A DNA stretch of 64,000 nt. It comes from Odobenus rosmarus divergens (lineage: Eukaryota; Chordata; Mammalia; Carnivora; Odobenidae). The stretch spans positions 1,012,511-1,076,510 of the forward strand of contig NW_004451008.1 of the NCBI RefSeq assembly GCF_000321225.1. The letters run 5' to 3'. Made by a program: the position numbers and the translations under genes. The notes below the pieces were generated by a model, which had not been told where the DNA came from, did no database searches, and worked only from the letters and a program-made list of their open reading frames with translations. Shown here in pieces: positions 10,830-21,230 of this stretch. Each line of letters starts with the position of its first letter. Position 1 is the first letter of the stretch.

Positions 10830-11260
10830 TCTGTAAGCGCTTTTTCTGATTATAATAGTAGTACATATTCACTGTCAAAAGCATATAGGGGAAAAGGTCA
10901 GCTGCATCCTATCATCCAAAAATAACCCCCGCTAGCAGTTCCCAATTCTATTTTAAAATACAATATAAACATATATATCCACACACATACACACACACAA
11001 AATATACATACACATAAGATCACATCCTGCTTTTTTTAAATTTAAAAATACATCATAAAAGTGTCTCCAGAACAGTAAGGATCTCTTTGTAATTATGCTT
11101 TGTAATGGGCGCATGATATTCTATCATAAAAATGTGTTGTAATTTATACAATTTTCTTTAGAATTGGACATGCAGTTTCTTTACACTTGTTCCCCCCCCC
11201 AAATAACTGCACATATAAGCATATGTCATCATCTCTGACTACATTCAGAGGTGGGCAATA
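10830..11260 (-). repeat. Old L1 3'-end-like fragment
   Basis: AT-rich sequence resembles the antisense L1M 3' end pattern ('agtacatattcactg ... ccacccagagataacc ... tatatacacacac ... gcatgatattctatc ... gttgtaatttatac'). An AC/AT-rich simple repeat lies inside it at 10971-11023. Subfamily cannot be assigned by eye. Confidence 0.55.
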
Positions 11261-11489
11261 GGTAGGATAAGTAGTCTTCTCTCAGAAATTGTGGCTGGAA
11301 GACTCTCAGAATCATCTTAGAGGAACTTCTGGAATAGTCTTAGAAAATCAGAAAAGACAGCCCAGGGAATAAACCAAAGGCAGCACTATAAGATTGCTAG
11401 AAACTTTGTGACTTTTTCTGGTTTATTGTTTTGTTATTCCTTTCTGTTTCTCCATAGAAATTAGTAAAAACCTAGAAAATGAAGATGTG

Positions 11490-11700
11490 TTATTAGTTAT
11501 ATTAGCTATCTAACAAATGGCTCAAAGGTTAGCAACGTAAAACAACAGTAAACATTTATTTACACAGTGCCCATGAGTCGGGAATTGGGGAGTAGCTTAG
11601 CTAGTTGCTTCTGGCTTGGGGTCTCTCACAGACTGCAGTTAAGATGGCAGCCAGGGCTACAACCATCTGAGGGCTTAACTGGGGGCTCACCGGTCTCCTT
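11490..11700 (+). repeat. LTR-like interspersed repeat fragment (MaLR type suspected)
   Basis: The pattern ATCTAACAAATGGCTCAAAG, then GTAAAACAACAGTAAAC, CGGGAATTGGGGAGTAGC and CAGTTAAGATGGCAGCC matches a common mammalian interspersed repeat ('taacaaatcaccccaaaac...ggaattcgggagtggc'). I am not certain of the family. Confidence 0.45.
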
Positions 11701-13080
11701 CCAAGATGGTTCTCTTACACGGCTCTGACGTCAGAGGTGGTGCCACTGGCTGGGCTCTGCGGTCTCACCCTGGCAGGGTGGTGTCACTGACTGGACTCTG
11801 TGATGGGGCAGCACTACAGGCCAGACTCCATGATCTCTCCTGGTTGGTTGTGCTATCAGGCTGTGCTCCCTGATAGGATGGTTCTGCTGGCTCTCCTCTG
11901 TGTTCAGGCGGACTCTGGACAGGGCCCCAGACTGTGCTTTGTGATCAGTCAGGGCTGTAGACTAGAACCTGTGACCTGGCAGGCTGCAGCTGTGCTCCAC
12001 CGATACGGTAGAAGGATGAACGTGTGGGGTGGGGGGAGCAAGAAGGATCTGGAAGCAGTGAATTTATTTTGCATTGTGGCAGAGTTAGGATCAATAAGGC
12101 AGACTGTCATAGCCAGGCTTCAAAATGACCCCCCCCCAATGACCCTCACCTCCTTGTATTCATGTCCTTAGGAAATCCCTTCCCACACTGAAGAGTGCTG
12201 ATCTGTGTTACCCGTAGGATACTGAGGAAATGACTGTATTACTTCTGAGGTTAGGTCACAAAAACATGGTGGCTTCCACCTTGCGCTCATTTGGATCACT
12301 TGCTCTAGGACAAGCCAACCATCATGTCAGAAGGACACTCCAGCAGTCCTGTGGAGAAGTCCTGAGAATGGAGGCCTCTTGTCAACAGCCAACAGAGACT
12401 TGCCAGCCATGTGAAAGCAAGGTTGCTGGCCGGGTTCTGTGGGCTACATCCTGCCGCTGGTGGGGCAAGAGACTGTGCTCTGTGGTCAGCCAGAGCTGCT
12501 GCCTGGGTTCCTTCATCAGGCTGAGCTGCCCGGTATCACTCTGTGATCCAGTCTAGTCACCATCTGGGCTTCCTGCCTGTGTAAGGCTGCAGGTTGTGTT
12601 CAGCAATCAGGCAGGGCCAGAGGCTGGAGTCTGCTGCTGGCTGGGACTGTAAGTCTGGGCTCCATGGCTTGGCAGGACCACAGGCTGGGCTCTGAGCCTG
12701 CTCAGGATCACTGTTCAGGCTCCCTGGTTATGCAGGGTCAGAGGCTATGCTTAATAGCTGGACAGGGTGGCTGGCTTGGCTCCCTGCCCAATCAGAGTTG
12801 GAGGATGAGCTCTATAGTTGCCCCAGTTCTTCAGCAAGGCTTCCTGGATAGGTGAGACTGGAGGCTGTGCTCAGCAGCTGAGTGGGGCAGCAAATCTGTT
12901 TCCCCACCCACCCTGGCAGAACAGAACAGGCTCCACAGTCAGTATGGCCTCGAATGGGGACTCAAATCAGGCAGAACAGTCAACTGAGCTCCCTGGCCAA
13001 ACAGGGCCACCAACTTGGTTCTGAAGGTAGATGGGCAGAGCCACTGGCTAGGATCTCTGTTTGAGTGCTGCTGCAAGCAG
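11700..13080 (+). repeat. Degenerate tandem repeat block (old L1 5'-UTR-like)
   Basis: A loosely repeated unit of about 40-50 bp recurs many times, with variants such as CTGGCTGGGCTCTG, CAGGCTGTGCTCCCTG, GGTCAGAGGCTATGC, GGCTGGGCTCTGAGCC and GAGGCTGTGCTCAGCAGC. The block is interrupted by a non-repeat insert at about 12110-12425. Similar arrays occur in 5' regions of old L1M elements, which is my preferred reading. The frames that cross it (11800-12171, 12230-12556, 12664-12855) are by-products of repetition. Confidence 0.6.
12110..12425 (+). repeat. Possible LTR fragment inserted into the tandem block
   Basis: The sequence begins TGTCATAGCCAGGCTTC, carries CACTTGCTCTAGGACAAGCC, then CAGAAGGACACTCCAGCAG and TGAGAATGGAGGCCTC. 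It resembles diverged MaLR-type sequence rather than the surrounding repeat, and the repeat pattern resumes afterwards. Confidence 0.35.
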
Positions 13081-13374
13081 AAATGAGATCCATCAAGACC
13101 TGAGCACTGGCGGTGGTAGGCTCTGTCCCCTTCTTCACCTCTATCTGATACCTGGTGATTGAGCTCTGCAGATTTCCCCAGTGATCCCCTAGAGGTGGAC
13201 TCCAAGTGGACCCCCTGGGAAGCATCCCATAATGCTGGGGGAGCTGGATGTCCACCTTGGGCTCTTGTTGCCCACTGCAGAAATCAGAGACCCAGTGGCA
13301 CCCATTCAGTGTAGCATGGTACCAGCTGGGGGAGGGGTAATGAGTTTACAGTGAAGGGTAAGGCTCTTCTTACC

Positions 13375-13588
13375 TTTTTTTTAAAGATTTTTTAAAAAAG
13401 ATTTTATTTATTTGAGAGAGAGAGAGAGAGAGCGTGAGCTGAAAGGAGAGAGAGGGAGAGAGAATCTGAAGCAGACTCTGCGCTGAGCACAGAGCCTGAT
13501 GCAGTGCTTGATCCCATGACCGAGAGATCATGATCTCAGCCAAAAGCAAGAGTCAGACACTCAACCGACTGAGGCACCTAAGCACCCC
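13375..13588 (-). mobile_element. Carnivore tRNA-Lys SINE
   Basis: Antisense SINE: T-rich start, AAGATTTTATTTATTTGAG, GA-rich tract, then GATCATGATCTCAGCC and CAACCGACTGAGGCACC. It is more diverged than the young copies. Short CTCTTCT repeats flank it. Confidence 0.9.
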
Positions 13589-13789
13589 AACTCTTCTAAT
13601 CCTTCTAATCTGGTGGTCCTTTTTGGTCTCTGTGGCCCCAGAGAGTGCCCCAGTCTCATCCCTGGGTTCTGGGATTTTCACAATAGTGTCTTGGTCTATG
13701 AATAGTTGCTACTTGGTCTTCTTGTGAGGGAGACTGAAATAAGGAATGACCTGTGCTGCCATCTAGACGACATCACCCCGTGTATCTAT

Positions 13790-14290
13790 TCAAGTGCTTA
13801 TCAGCCATTTGTATATCTTTTTGGAGAAATATCTATTCAGAACTTTTGCCCGTTAAAAAAAAATGGGTTAATCTGTCTTTTTATAATTGAGCTTTTTTGG
13901 AGTTCTTTATATAATTCTGGATACAAGTCCCTTGTTGGATATATGATTTGCCAATATTTCTCCCATTCTGTGGTCTTTCACTTTCTTAATGGTATCATTT
14001 AAAGCACACAAATTTTTGATTTTTATAAAGCTTATTTTTCTTTTGTTTCTTGTGCTTTTGGTATCATATCTAATAAAACTGCCTAACCTAAGGTCATTAA
14101 GATTTATTTCCGTTTTTTTTTTTTTTTTCTAAGAGCTTTATAGCTTTATTTCTCACATTTAGGTCGATGATCCATTTTAAATTAGTTCTGGGGTAGGTAC
14201 AAGGCAAGGAGTCCAACTTCATTTTTTGGGGTATGTGGATATCCGGTTGCCCCAGTGCCTTTTGTTAAAAAGATCTGATATACTCATGAC
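13790..14290 (-). mobile_element. L1 ORF2 3'-end/3' UTR fragment (old L1M type)
   Basis: The text GCCATTTGTATATCTTTTTG, then CCTTGTTGGATATATGATTTG, CTTTTGTTTCTTGTGC and GTGGATATCCGGTTGCCCC is the reverse complement of the L1 'tggatatccacatgc ... ggcaatgatttc' region. The same region appears in sense at 20590-21200. The small frames in it are degraded. Confidence 0.85.
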
Positions 14291-14400
14291 CATCCTTCCG
14301 CTTATAAGGGTTTTTTGGGGGTCTCATTTGGTTTTAAGTGTGTTTCTAAAAACCAACACATTATTAGATTTTGTTTTCCAACTCAGAATGTTAGCTTTTT

Positions 14401-14595
14401 ATTTTTTTCTTTTTATTTTTTTAAGATTATATTTGAGAGAGAGAGAGAACAGGAACAGGGGAAGGGGCAGAGGGAGAGGGAGAAGCAGACTCCCCACTAA
14501 GTGTGGAGCCTGATGCAGGGCTCGATCCCAGAACCCTGAGATCATGACCTGAGCCGAAGTCAGATGCTTAACCAATTGAGCAACCCAGGTGCCCA
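14401..14595 (-). mobile_element. Carnivore tRNA-Lys SINE
   Basis: Antisense SINE ending CTTAACCAATTGAGCAACCC then AGGTGCCC. It is flanked by an imperfect duplication AGAATGTTAGC(C)TTTTA (14385-14400 and 14596-14611). Confidence 0.95.
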
Positions 14596-14611
14596 AGAAT
14601 GTTAGCCTTTT

Positions 14612-14960
14612 AGTAGGGAGATTTTAATTTAATTTAAACTCATTTTAATGTACCATGATTGTTATCTTTAACTGTCACCTTCTTTCATTCTGTTTTTATA
14701 CTTCCAACTATTTCTTTTGTTTTCTCTTTTTATTATATAGGTTTTTCCTTTTATCTTTTTCAGAGTTTTATATAATATACATTTGATATAGTGTAGTACA
14801 TATCCTATATTTCATTCTACTCAAAGTTTTGCAAAAGCACTTTAACCCATATTTCACTCCTTGTCAGAGCCAGAAATGAAACATCTTATATTTCTATATA
14901 AACAAGATAAACTTGACAAACTTTTATTCTCTATTCCCTATCCTTAATCTTTGTTAACAT
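14612..14960. other. AT-rich intergenic sequence, nothing recognised
   Basis: AT-rich sequence between L1 fragments, with no gene or clear family. Confidence 0.4.
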
Positions 14961-15132
14961 TAGGATTTTAGCCCTACACCCCAACAATTGCACTACTAGG
15001 TATTTATCCCAAAGATACAAATGTAGGGCACCTGCACCTCAATGTTTATAGCAGCAATGTCCATAATAGCCAAACTATAGAAAAAGCCCAGATGTCCATT
15101 GACAGATGAATGGATAAAGAAGATGTGGTATA

Positions 15133-15329
15133 GGGGCAGCTGGGTGGCTCAGTTGTTAAGTGTCTGCCTTCGGTTCAGGTTGTGATCCCAGGGTCCTGGG
15201 ACTGAGCCCCACACTGGAGCTCCCTGCTTGGCAGGAAGCCTGCTTCTCCCTCTCCCATTCTCCCTGCTTGTGTTCCCTCTCTTGATATGTCTCTCTCTGT
15301 CAAATAAATAAATAAAATCTTAAAAAAAA
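15133..15329 (+). mobile_element. Carnivore tRNA-Lys SINE nested in L1
   Basis: Full-length sense SINE with an AAATAAATAAATAAAATCTT tail. It is bounded by a perfect 12 bp duplication of L1 sequence, AGATGTGGTATA (15121-15132 and 15330-15341). Confidence 0.97.
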
Positions 15330-15450
15330 AGATGTGGTATATATACACAATAGAATATTACTCAGCCATCAAAAAAAAATGAAATCTTACCATTTGCAAT
15401 GATGTGGATGGAACTAGAGGGTATTATGCTAAGTGAAATAAGTCAATCAA

Positions 15451-15638
15451 GGGCGCCTGGGTGGCTCAGTTGGTTAAGCGACTGCCTTCGGCTCAGGTCA
15501 TGATCCTGGAGTCCTGTGATCTAGTCCCACATCGGGCTCCCTGCTCAGCAGGGAGTCTGCTTCTCCCTCTGACCCTCTTCCCTCTCGTGCTCTCTATCTC
15601 TCATTCTCTCTCTCTCAAATAAATAAAATCTTAAAAAA
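15451..15638 (+). mobile_element. Carnivore tRNA-Lys SINE nested in L1
   Basis: Full-length sense SINE. The L1 sequence AAATAAGTCAATCA is duplicated on both sides (near 15437-15450 and 15639-15652). It lies about 120 bp after the previous SINE in the same L1. Confidence 0.96.
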
Positions 15639-15985
15639 AAATAAGTCAATCAGAGAAAGACAATTATCATATGATTTCACTCACATATGGAATTTAAGAA
15701 ACAAAACAGAGGATCATAGGGGAAGGGAGGGAAAAATAAAATAAGATGAAATCAGAGAGGGAGACAAACCATAAGAGACTCTTAACTATAGGAAACAAAC
15801 TGAGGTTTGGTTGCTGGAGGCGAGGTGGGTGGGGGGATGGGGTAACTGGGTGATGGGCATTAAGGAGGGCACTTGATGTAATGAGCACTGGGTATTATAT
15901 AAGACTGATGAATCACTGAACTCTACCTGTGAAACAAATAATACATTATATGTTAATTGATTGAATTTAAATAAAATTTTAAAAA

Positions 15986-18284
15986 TTAGGATTTTAGATT
16001 CAGAATATTATTGTTTAGAGAATAATTTTTGATGACATCATTCAGTTTAAGAACCAGAGTTACAATGTATTTTAAGGAACATTTCATTTTAAATTGATTA
16101 GTTACTCAGCAAAAATTATTTTATACAGTAATATCCCCAATCTTGATGCTCTTTATTTGCTCCATTTATCATTCTGTTGCAGTACATCTTCAAAAACTTG
16201 TTTCAAGGATACACAAGTCCTTACATATCTGAAAATGTCTTTCTGTTTTCATGGAAAACAAATTGCCTCAGTATAAAATTCTAGGAATAAAAATATTTTT
16301 CTTTCTAAAACTGCACGGTAGAATCACATTCCTATCTAGTTGTAAGGTTCAAAAGTTAGTATAGAAGGCAAAAAGCACACATAATTAAAATTTCTCCTAA
16401 AAAAATCCCTTAAAGCACCCTAATCCCATATCTGGACCTTTGAAAACTCCAAATCCCAAGATTACCTTCTATGTCTTTCTTCGCCTTTTAGTTCAAGTTC
16501 CCCTTTCCCTAAAGCAGTGAAGGCCCAACATCTGCCAGCCAAACATAATTTTGAAAGTGGACTCTTGCTAGGCTAACCACGAATGATTTTATATAGTCAT
16601 ACAAATTGCTCCCACAGGCCCAGGCCTGGGGGAGCAGTCTGTCTTTCTAGGCTTATCAGGCCTGGCTCAAGTCCAAGGGCTCACAACAGGAGGGGAAGGG
16701 GACGCGGACTGTTCTATTGCTCCGTTATGGAGTTAGAACAAGAGGACTGTGGCACTGGTACGAGAAAACGCTCTGAGTTCACATTCCCAGCAGTACCTAC
16801 AGGAAATTGAAAACTCAGTGTGGCATGCACAGCAGTGAGTACAGTGGTAAGAAGAGGCAGCAAGAATGGCTGGTGCCTGGCACCAGTGTTCATAGAAGAA
16901 ACAAGATGAGGAAAGTGATGGCTGCCACAAAGACAGGTCCACTTCAGACCAACGCCTCACTGTCCTCTTTGGGCCGAGATTGGAGGGAGCTGGAGCTTCA
17001 GTGAAAGGGCCAAGGTCAAGGCATGAAACAAGGTTCGGGGAAACAAGAGCAGCCTCTGACAGAGAGGTCCTTGTGGAGGGTGTGAGGTGCATACCTAGGT
17101 CAGCCGGGAAGGGGGCCGGGGACAGCAAGACAGTGGGGGCTGCGCACTAGTGGGGTTATTTGGAGCAGTTGAACTTTTTCAAGTCTTTCGCTACAGAAGT
17201 GACCCCCTCTTTCCAGACATGAGATCCGGTCTGTCTTTCTGTGGTGATGAGGTGTGGGACAACCTCTCTGCTCTGGGGCAGCCTACAGGTGGGCCTGCGC
17301 AGCTGAGCCAACAGGGCCAGAACGGTAGCCTCAGGCCCTGGCGTTGCCCAAAGCTCTCACTGTGCTGCCTCAGATGTTTATTTTTCCCTCTTCCCAAAGA
17401 AAGACTGAAGGAGCCTGAAAACAGGTGGGAAAAAGTTACATAAATTTCTTCACTGGGACACTCTGAAACCCACTTGCCAAAAGTCTATTGGAGCGTGACT
17501 GGATGAATGGAAAGGATCAGTCTCAGGCGCAGACATGAAAATGGCTGGAAGTCTTAAATTCTGCCGCTCATGTTGAGACAAAGGCCGTGAGCCCTTTCGA
17601 ATCTCTGTGGAAGGAGATCAAGAGGGAAATATCCACTAGGTCTTTACATGAATCCCTATTTCCCAAAGAGGAAACCTCCTGTTCCTGGAACGTACTGCAC
17701 AGGGAGAGTGTGTGGTCCCGGGAATTAAGTAATAAAGCAGTATTCAACCGAGAGTTCTAGATGAAAGTAAAAACACAGAGAAACCCCGAGTAGCCACTTT
17801 TATACTAAAATAATCCAACCGTAGGTGATTCTAATACTCCAGGCAGTGCTTACTGACCAAGAGAGGGGAGTTAGTGGTTTGGCCCGTGGCGGCCATGCTG
17901 ATCTCACTGTCTGCTCTCCTTGGCCAGCAGTTACCAGTCTCAGCTTTTTTCCCTTCAGTCTCGCTCATGTGAGTTATTTCCTATCAGACCATGGTAAATT
18001 CCATCAGAAGCCACATAGCAGTATTCCATGTTTACCAGCTGGAAGGACACCAACACTGCCAGGCCACTCAAGACTAGGAACGCTTTCTAAGTGTATCCTT
18101 ACACTGAAGTTTCTAGCATTGCCCAACTCAGCAATCTTCACTTAGGACAGACTCTCTAGTTCAGACCTGAAGTTCTTTATAAACTCTTTGAATATAGTGC
18201 CCACTAATCCTGCCAGCTATCTCTTTGCACCCTCTTCTTTTAGAATTTTTAAAAAATATTTGTTTAAATAAATTTCTTCCCTTG
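15986..18284. other. Intergenic, no gene recognised
   Basis: Frames at 16583-16810, 16733-17128, 16807-17004, 17150-17443 and 17825-18145 overlap on both strands and lack any recognised domain. The 16.6-17.5 kb part is moderately GC-rich and low in obvious repeats but has no CpG cluster or splice structure that I could justify. Confidence 0.5.
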
Positions 18285-18333
18285 TCCGTCCATCCGTCCG
18301 TCCGTCGACCATCCATCCATCCATCCATCCATT
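18285..18333 (+). repeat. Compound tetranucleotide repeat (CCGT)n then (CCAT)n
   Basis: TCCGTCCATCCGTCCGTCCG is followed by a TCGA interruption and then (CATC)n. This is an interrupted microsatellite with two sub-blocks. Confidence 0.95.
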
Positions 18334-18429
18334 TACCCAACTGACAAATACTAATGTATATACATTATGCCCAGTCCTGGTGCCATATGATGAAGTTACA
18401 AAGATTATAATGACAATGATAATGACAAG

Positions 18430-21230
18430 GAGAGTGACATCACCAAAATGGTGACATAGGAGACCACAGCTCCTGTCCCCACATGAAGATCAATAATTAG
18501 ACAGCTAGCTATGAAAAAAAAAAACAAACCAACCAGCTCTGGGGTCCAACAAGAAATGTTAGCAACACAGTAGAACAACAACGACGACAAAAACCTGAGC
18601 ATAACTGCACGAGAAGGAAGGCAACTTCATTCTGCCTGCATGGCCCCGCCTCCCCGTGTGCTCAGTGCCAACGGGGAACTTCCCAGCTAGAGAGCGCTCC
18701 TCTGGTCAGGAAAGGAAAAGCCGGCTGAACAACCAGCTTCTCCAACCTTTCAAGGTACCAGAGAAAAGACCCGCTTCAGTTTCACCCCACCAGACAGGCA
18801 AAACTGAGCTGCACAGCGATGGCCAGGAACAAAAAGGAAAGCAGTGGCTACGGATAGCAGCCATACAGCAGGAGCAAGTGTGGCTCACAGTGACCCGCTC
18901 CACAGACAGACCCAGCCGCTTTCACCACCAAAGAAAGAGCCAATGGCCGGTTCAGCTGCCAGACCCCTGCATATTTCACCGCCTTTCGCCCTACAGGTAT
19001 TTGGGTTCGCTGATGCCAGCCGCCTGAGTCCCTCCTGCTCCATCACCGCCCCCTCCCTGCCCCTGCCAGAGCCTGGGAACCACACTGGCAGCCAGCTTGG
19101 GCCTCTGTGGCTGCATCACAGCAAAATACCAGCCTAGATCTTCATGGCTGACCACACACACACACACACACACACCCACACACACACCCCGCCGCCGCCA
19201 CTGCTATTTGTGCACTCAGGGCCAGACTCTCCAACTGTTGCCTTGCATGCTGCTCACCAGCCAGCCATCACCAGCCTTTACTGCAGTGCGCACACCCACA
19301 GAGACTGTGCAGCCATGGGAAAGCATGCTGCTGGCCAGGAACCCCACTGCTGCTTATGGGCCCAGATCAGGCCGTGTGTTCTGTCACTGGCCTGCACCAC
19401 TGTACTAAGCTGGAGCTAGCCCCTCCATCTGTGTATCTGCATACCCCGGCCCGACCCCTGTCCGCAGCCTCCACTGAAGTACACACATGCGGTAGGAGGC
19501 TGCACAACAGAAAATCATGTTGACATCTAGGGCCTCCGTAGCTGCCATGAGCCCGTGGTTGTCCCCGGCCCTTGCTGCCTGCCCTGGATATGTATGTCTG
19601 CAACTGGCTCCTGCCGTTACCCAGACACCTGCAGCTGGCCCCCACAGCTGAGTGTGTGCACACCACCAGCTCTGGCCCCCGGCTGCTGGACCTGGAGGTG
19701 CCGCTGAAGATCACAACACCTGTTGCAGCCATTACGAACCTTCCTCCGAGTCCTCACCAAGGACACAGAGTTGTTGATGCTAGGGACTCTGGTGGCCTGA
19801 GCTGAAGAGACATTTTGCCTCCCCCTGGACCTGGTATTGCCACACGCTCCCATAGCTGGAGCCCTGCACTACTAGACCTGGGGACACAGCGTACTCCAGC
19901 ACGCCCCCACCTGCAAGTGAAAGTCTTCCCTTACCAAAGGCTGTCCCTAAAGTCTGTGCTTCTTCCAACGTACAGACGCCTACCTCGGGCTTCAGGAATC
20001 CTTAAGAATAAAGGAAACACGACTCCACTAAAGGAATACAGTAAGCCACTAGTCACTGGTCCCAAAGAATGGAGATTCAAGAATTGTCTGACCAAGAATT
20101 CAAAATAATTGTTCTAATAATTCTCAGAGAGCTGAAAGAGAACACAGATAAACAATTTAATGATATCAGGAAGACAATACAAAAACAAAATAAGAAGTTT
20201 GGCAAAGAGATAGAAAACACAAAAAAGAACCAAACATGGATTTGCCAGTGTGGTTCCTCACAGTAACCGCAAAACAAAAACCTATAGTAGAATCACAGAA
20301 GATAAAGGGCAGAAAATCAGAGCATACCACTAAGGAAAATCATAAATTCATAAAGGAACACAGCTAGAAATGAAGAGAGGGACAAAGAAACTACAAAACA
20401 GCTAGAAAATAATACAATGACATTAGTCTTTACTATCAATAATTACTCTAAAGGTAAATGGATTGAATTCTTCAATCAAAAGACATCAAGTGGTGGGTGG
20501 ATAAAAAGACGAGACCCAACTATATGCTGCCTAGAAGATATACAATGGGGAGAGGATAGTTTCTTCAATAAATGGAGCAGGGAAAACTGGATAACCACAT
20601 GTAGAAGAATGAAACTGGAGCCCTACCTTACACCATTCACAAAAATGAACTCGAAATGGACCACAGATTTAAATTAAACATAAGAACTGAAACCACAAAA
20701 CTCATAGGAAAAAAATTCACATGAATAATATCTTTAACACTGGTCTTGGCAATGATTTTTTTGGAGATGACAACCAAAACCACAAGCAACAAAAGCAAAA
20801 ATAAACAAATAGAACTACATTGAACCAAAAAGCTTCTGCATAGCAAAGAAACAACAAAATGAAGAGGCAACCTACAGAATGGAGAAAATATTTACAAATC
20901 CTGTGCCTGATAAACAGTTAAAAATCCAAAATATATAAAGAACTCATATAAATCAATAGCAAACCAACAATCCAATTAAAAAATGGTCAGAGGGAAAAGC
21001 AACTAAATAGATATTTTTCCAAAGAAAACATACAAATGGCCAACAATATGTACATAAAAGAGCGCTCAACATCACTAATCATCAGGGAAATGCAAGTCAA
21101 AGTCACAAAAGATATCACCTCACAGAAAGTTAGAAAAGCTCTCATCAAAAACGTTAGAACTAACAAGTGGTATTGGCAAGGATGTGAAAGTTTTGGGGGG
21201 AAAGCTTATGAGATTGGGTTAATGAGATAA
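18430..21230 (+). mobile_element. Old rearranged L1 (5' region plus ORF2 3' end, middle missing)
   Basis: The 5' part starts near CAAAATGGTGACATAGGAG, like L1 5' UTRs ('aagatggcggaataggag'), and is GC-rich to about 20 kb. A coiled-coil-like ORF1 piece follows at 20069-20266 (EIQELSDQEFKIIVLIILRE). After a break, ORF2 3' sequence appears at about 20560-21220, including AAAACTGGATAACCACATG, GGCAATGATTTTTTTGG, AATATATAAAGAACTCATAT and AATCATCAGGGAAATGC. Most of ORF2, including the endonuclease and reverse transcriptase core, is absent, and many stops are present. Confidence 0.65.
19152..19190 (+). repeat. (AC)n microsatellite
   Basis: An alternating AC run with one C-rich interruption lies inside the GC-rich L1 5' part, just before CCCCGCCGCCGCC. 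Confidence 0.97.

Larger units (their letters stand above)
14965..15985 (+). mobile_element. Carnivore L1 3' end carrying two nested SINEs
   Basis: The sense L1 ORF2 tail is recognisable: CCAACAATTGCACTACTAGG, CAGATGTCCATTGACAGATG, then the AATATTACTCAGCCATC and AAGTGAAATAAGTCAATC segments. The carnivore 3' UTR follows, with TAATGAGCACTGGGTATTAT and TTGAATTTAAATAAAATTTT at the end. Two SINEs interrupt it at 15133 and 15451. It is 5'-truncated and non-coding. Confidence 0.92.

Noticed and set aside
14226..14596. Frames rich in RERENRNRGRGRGRGR or LPLPLPLFLFSLSL
   Set aside because: These come from the GA/CT-rich part of SINEs read in either direction; similar frames recur in most SINE copies here.
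18285..18333. CRISPR-like short regular repeats
   Set aside because: It is a tetranucleotide microsatellite with no spacers, in a vertebrate genome.
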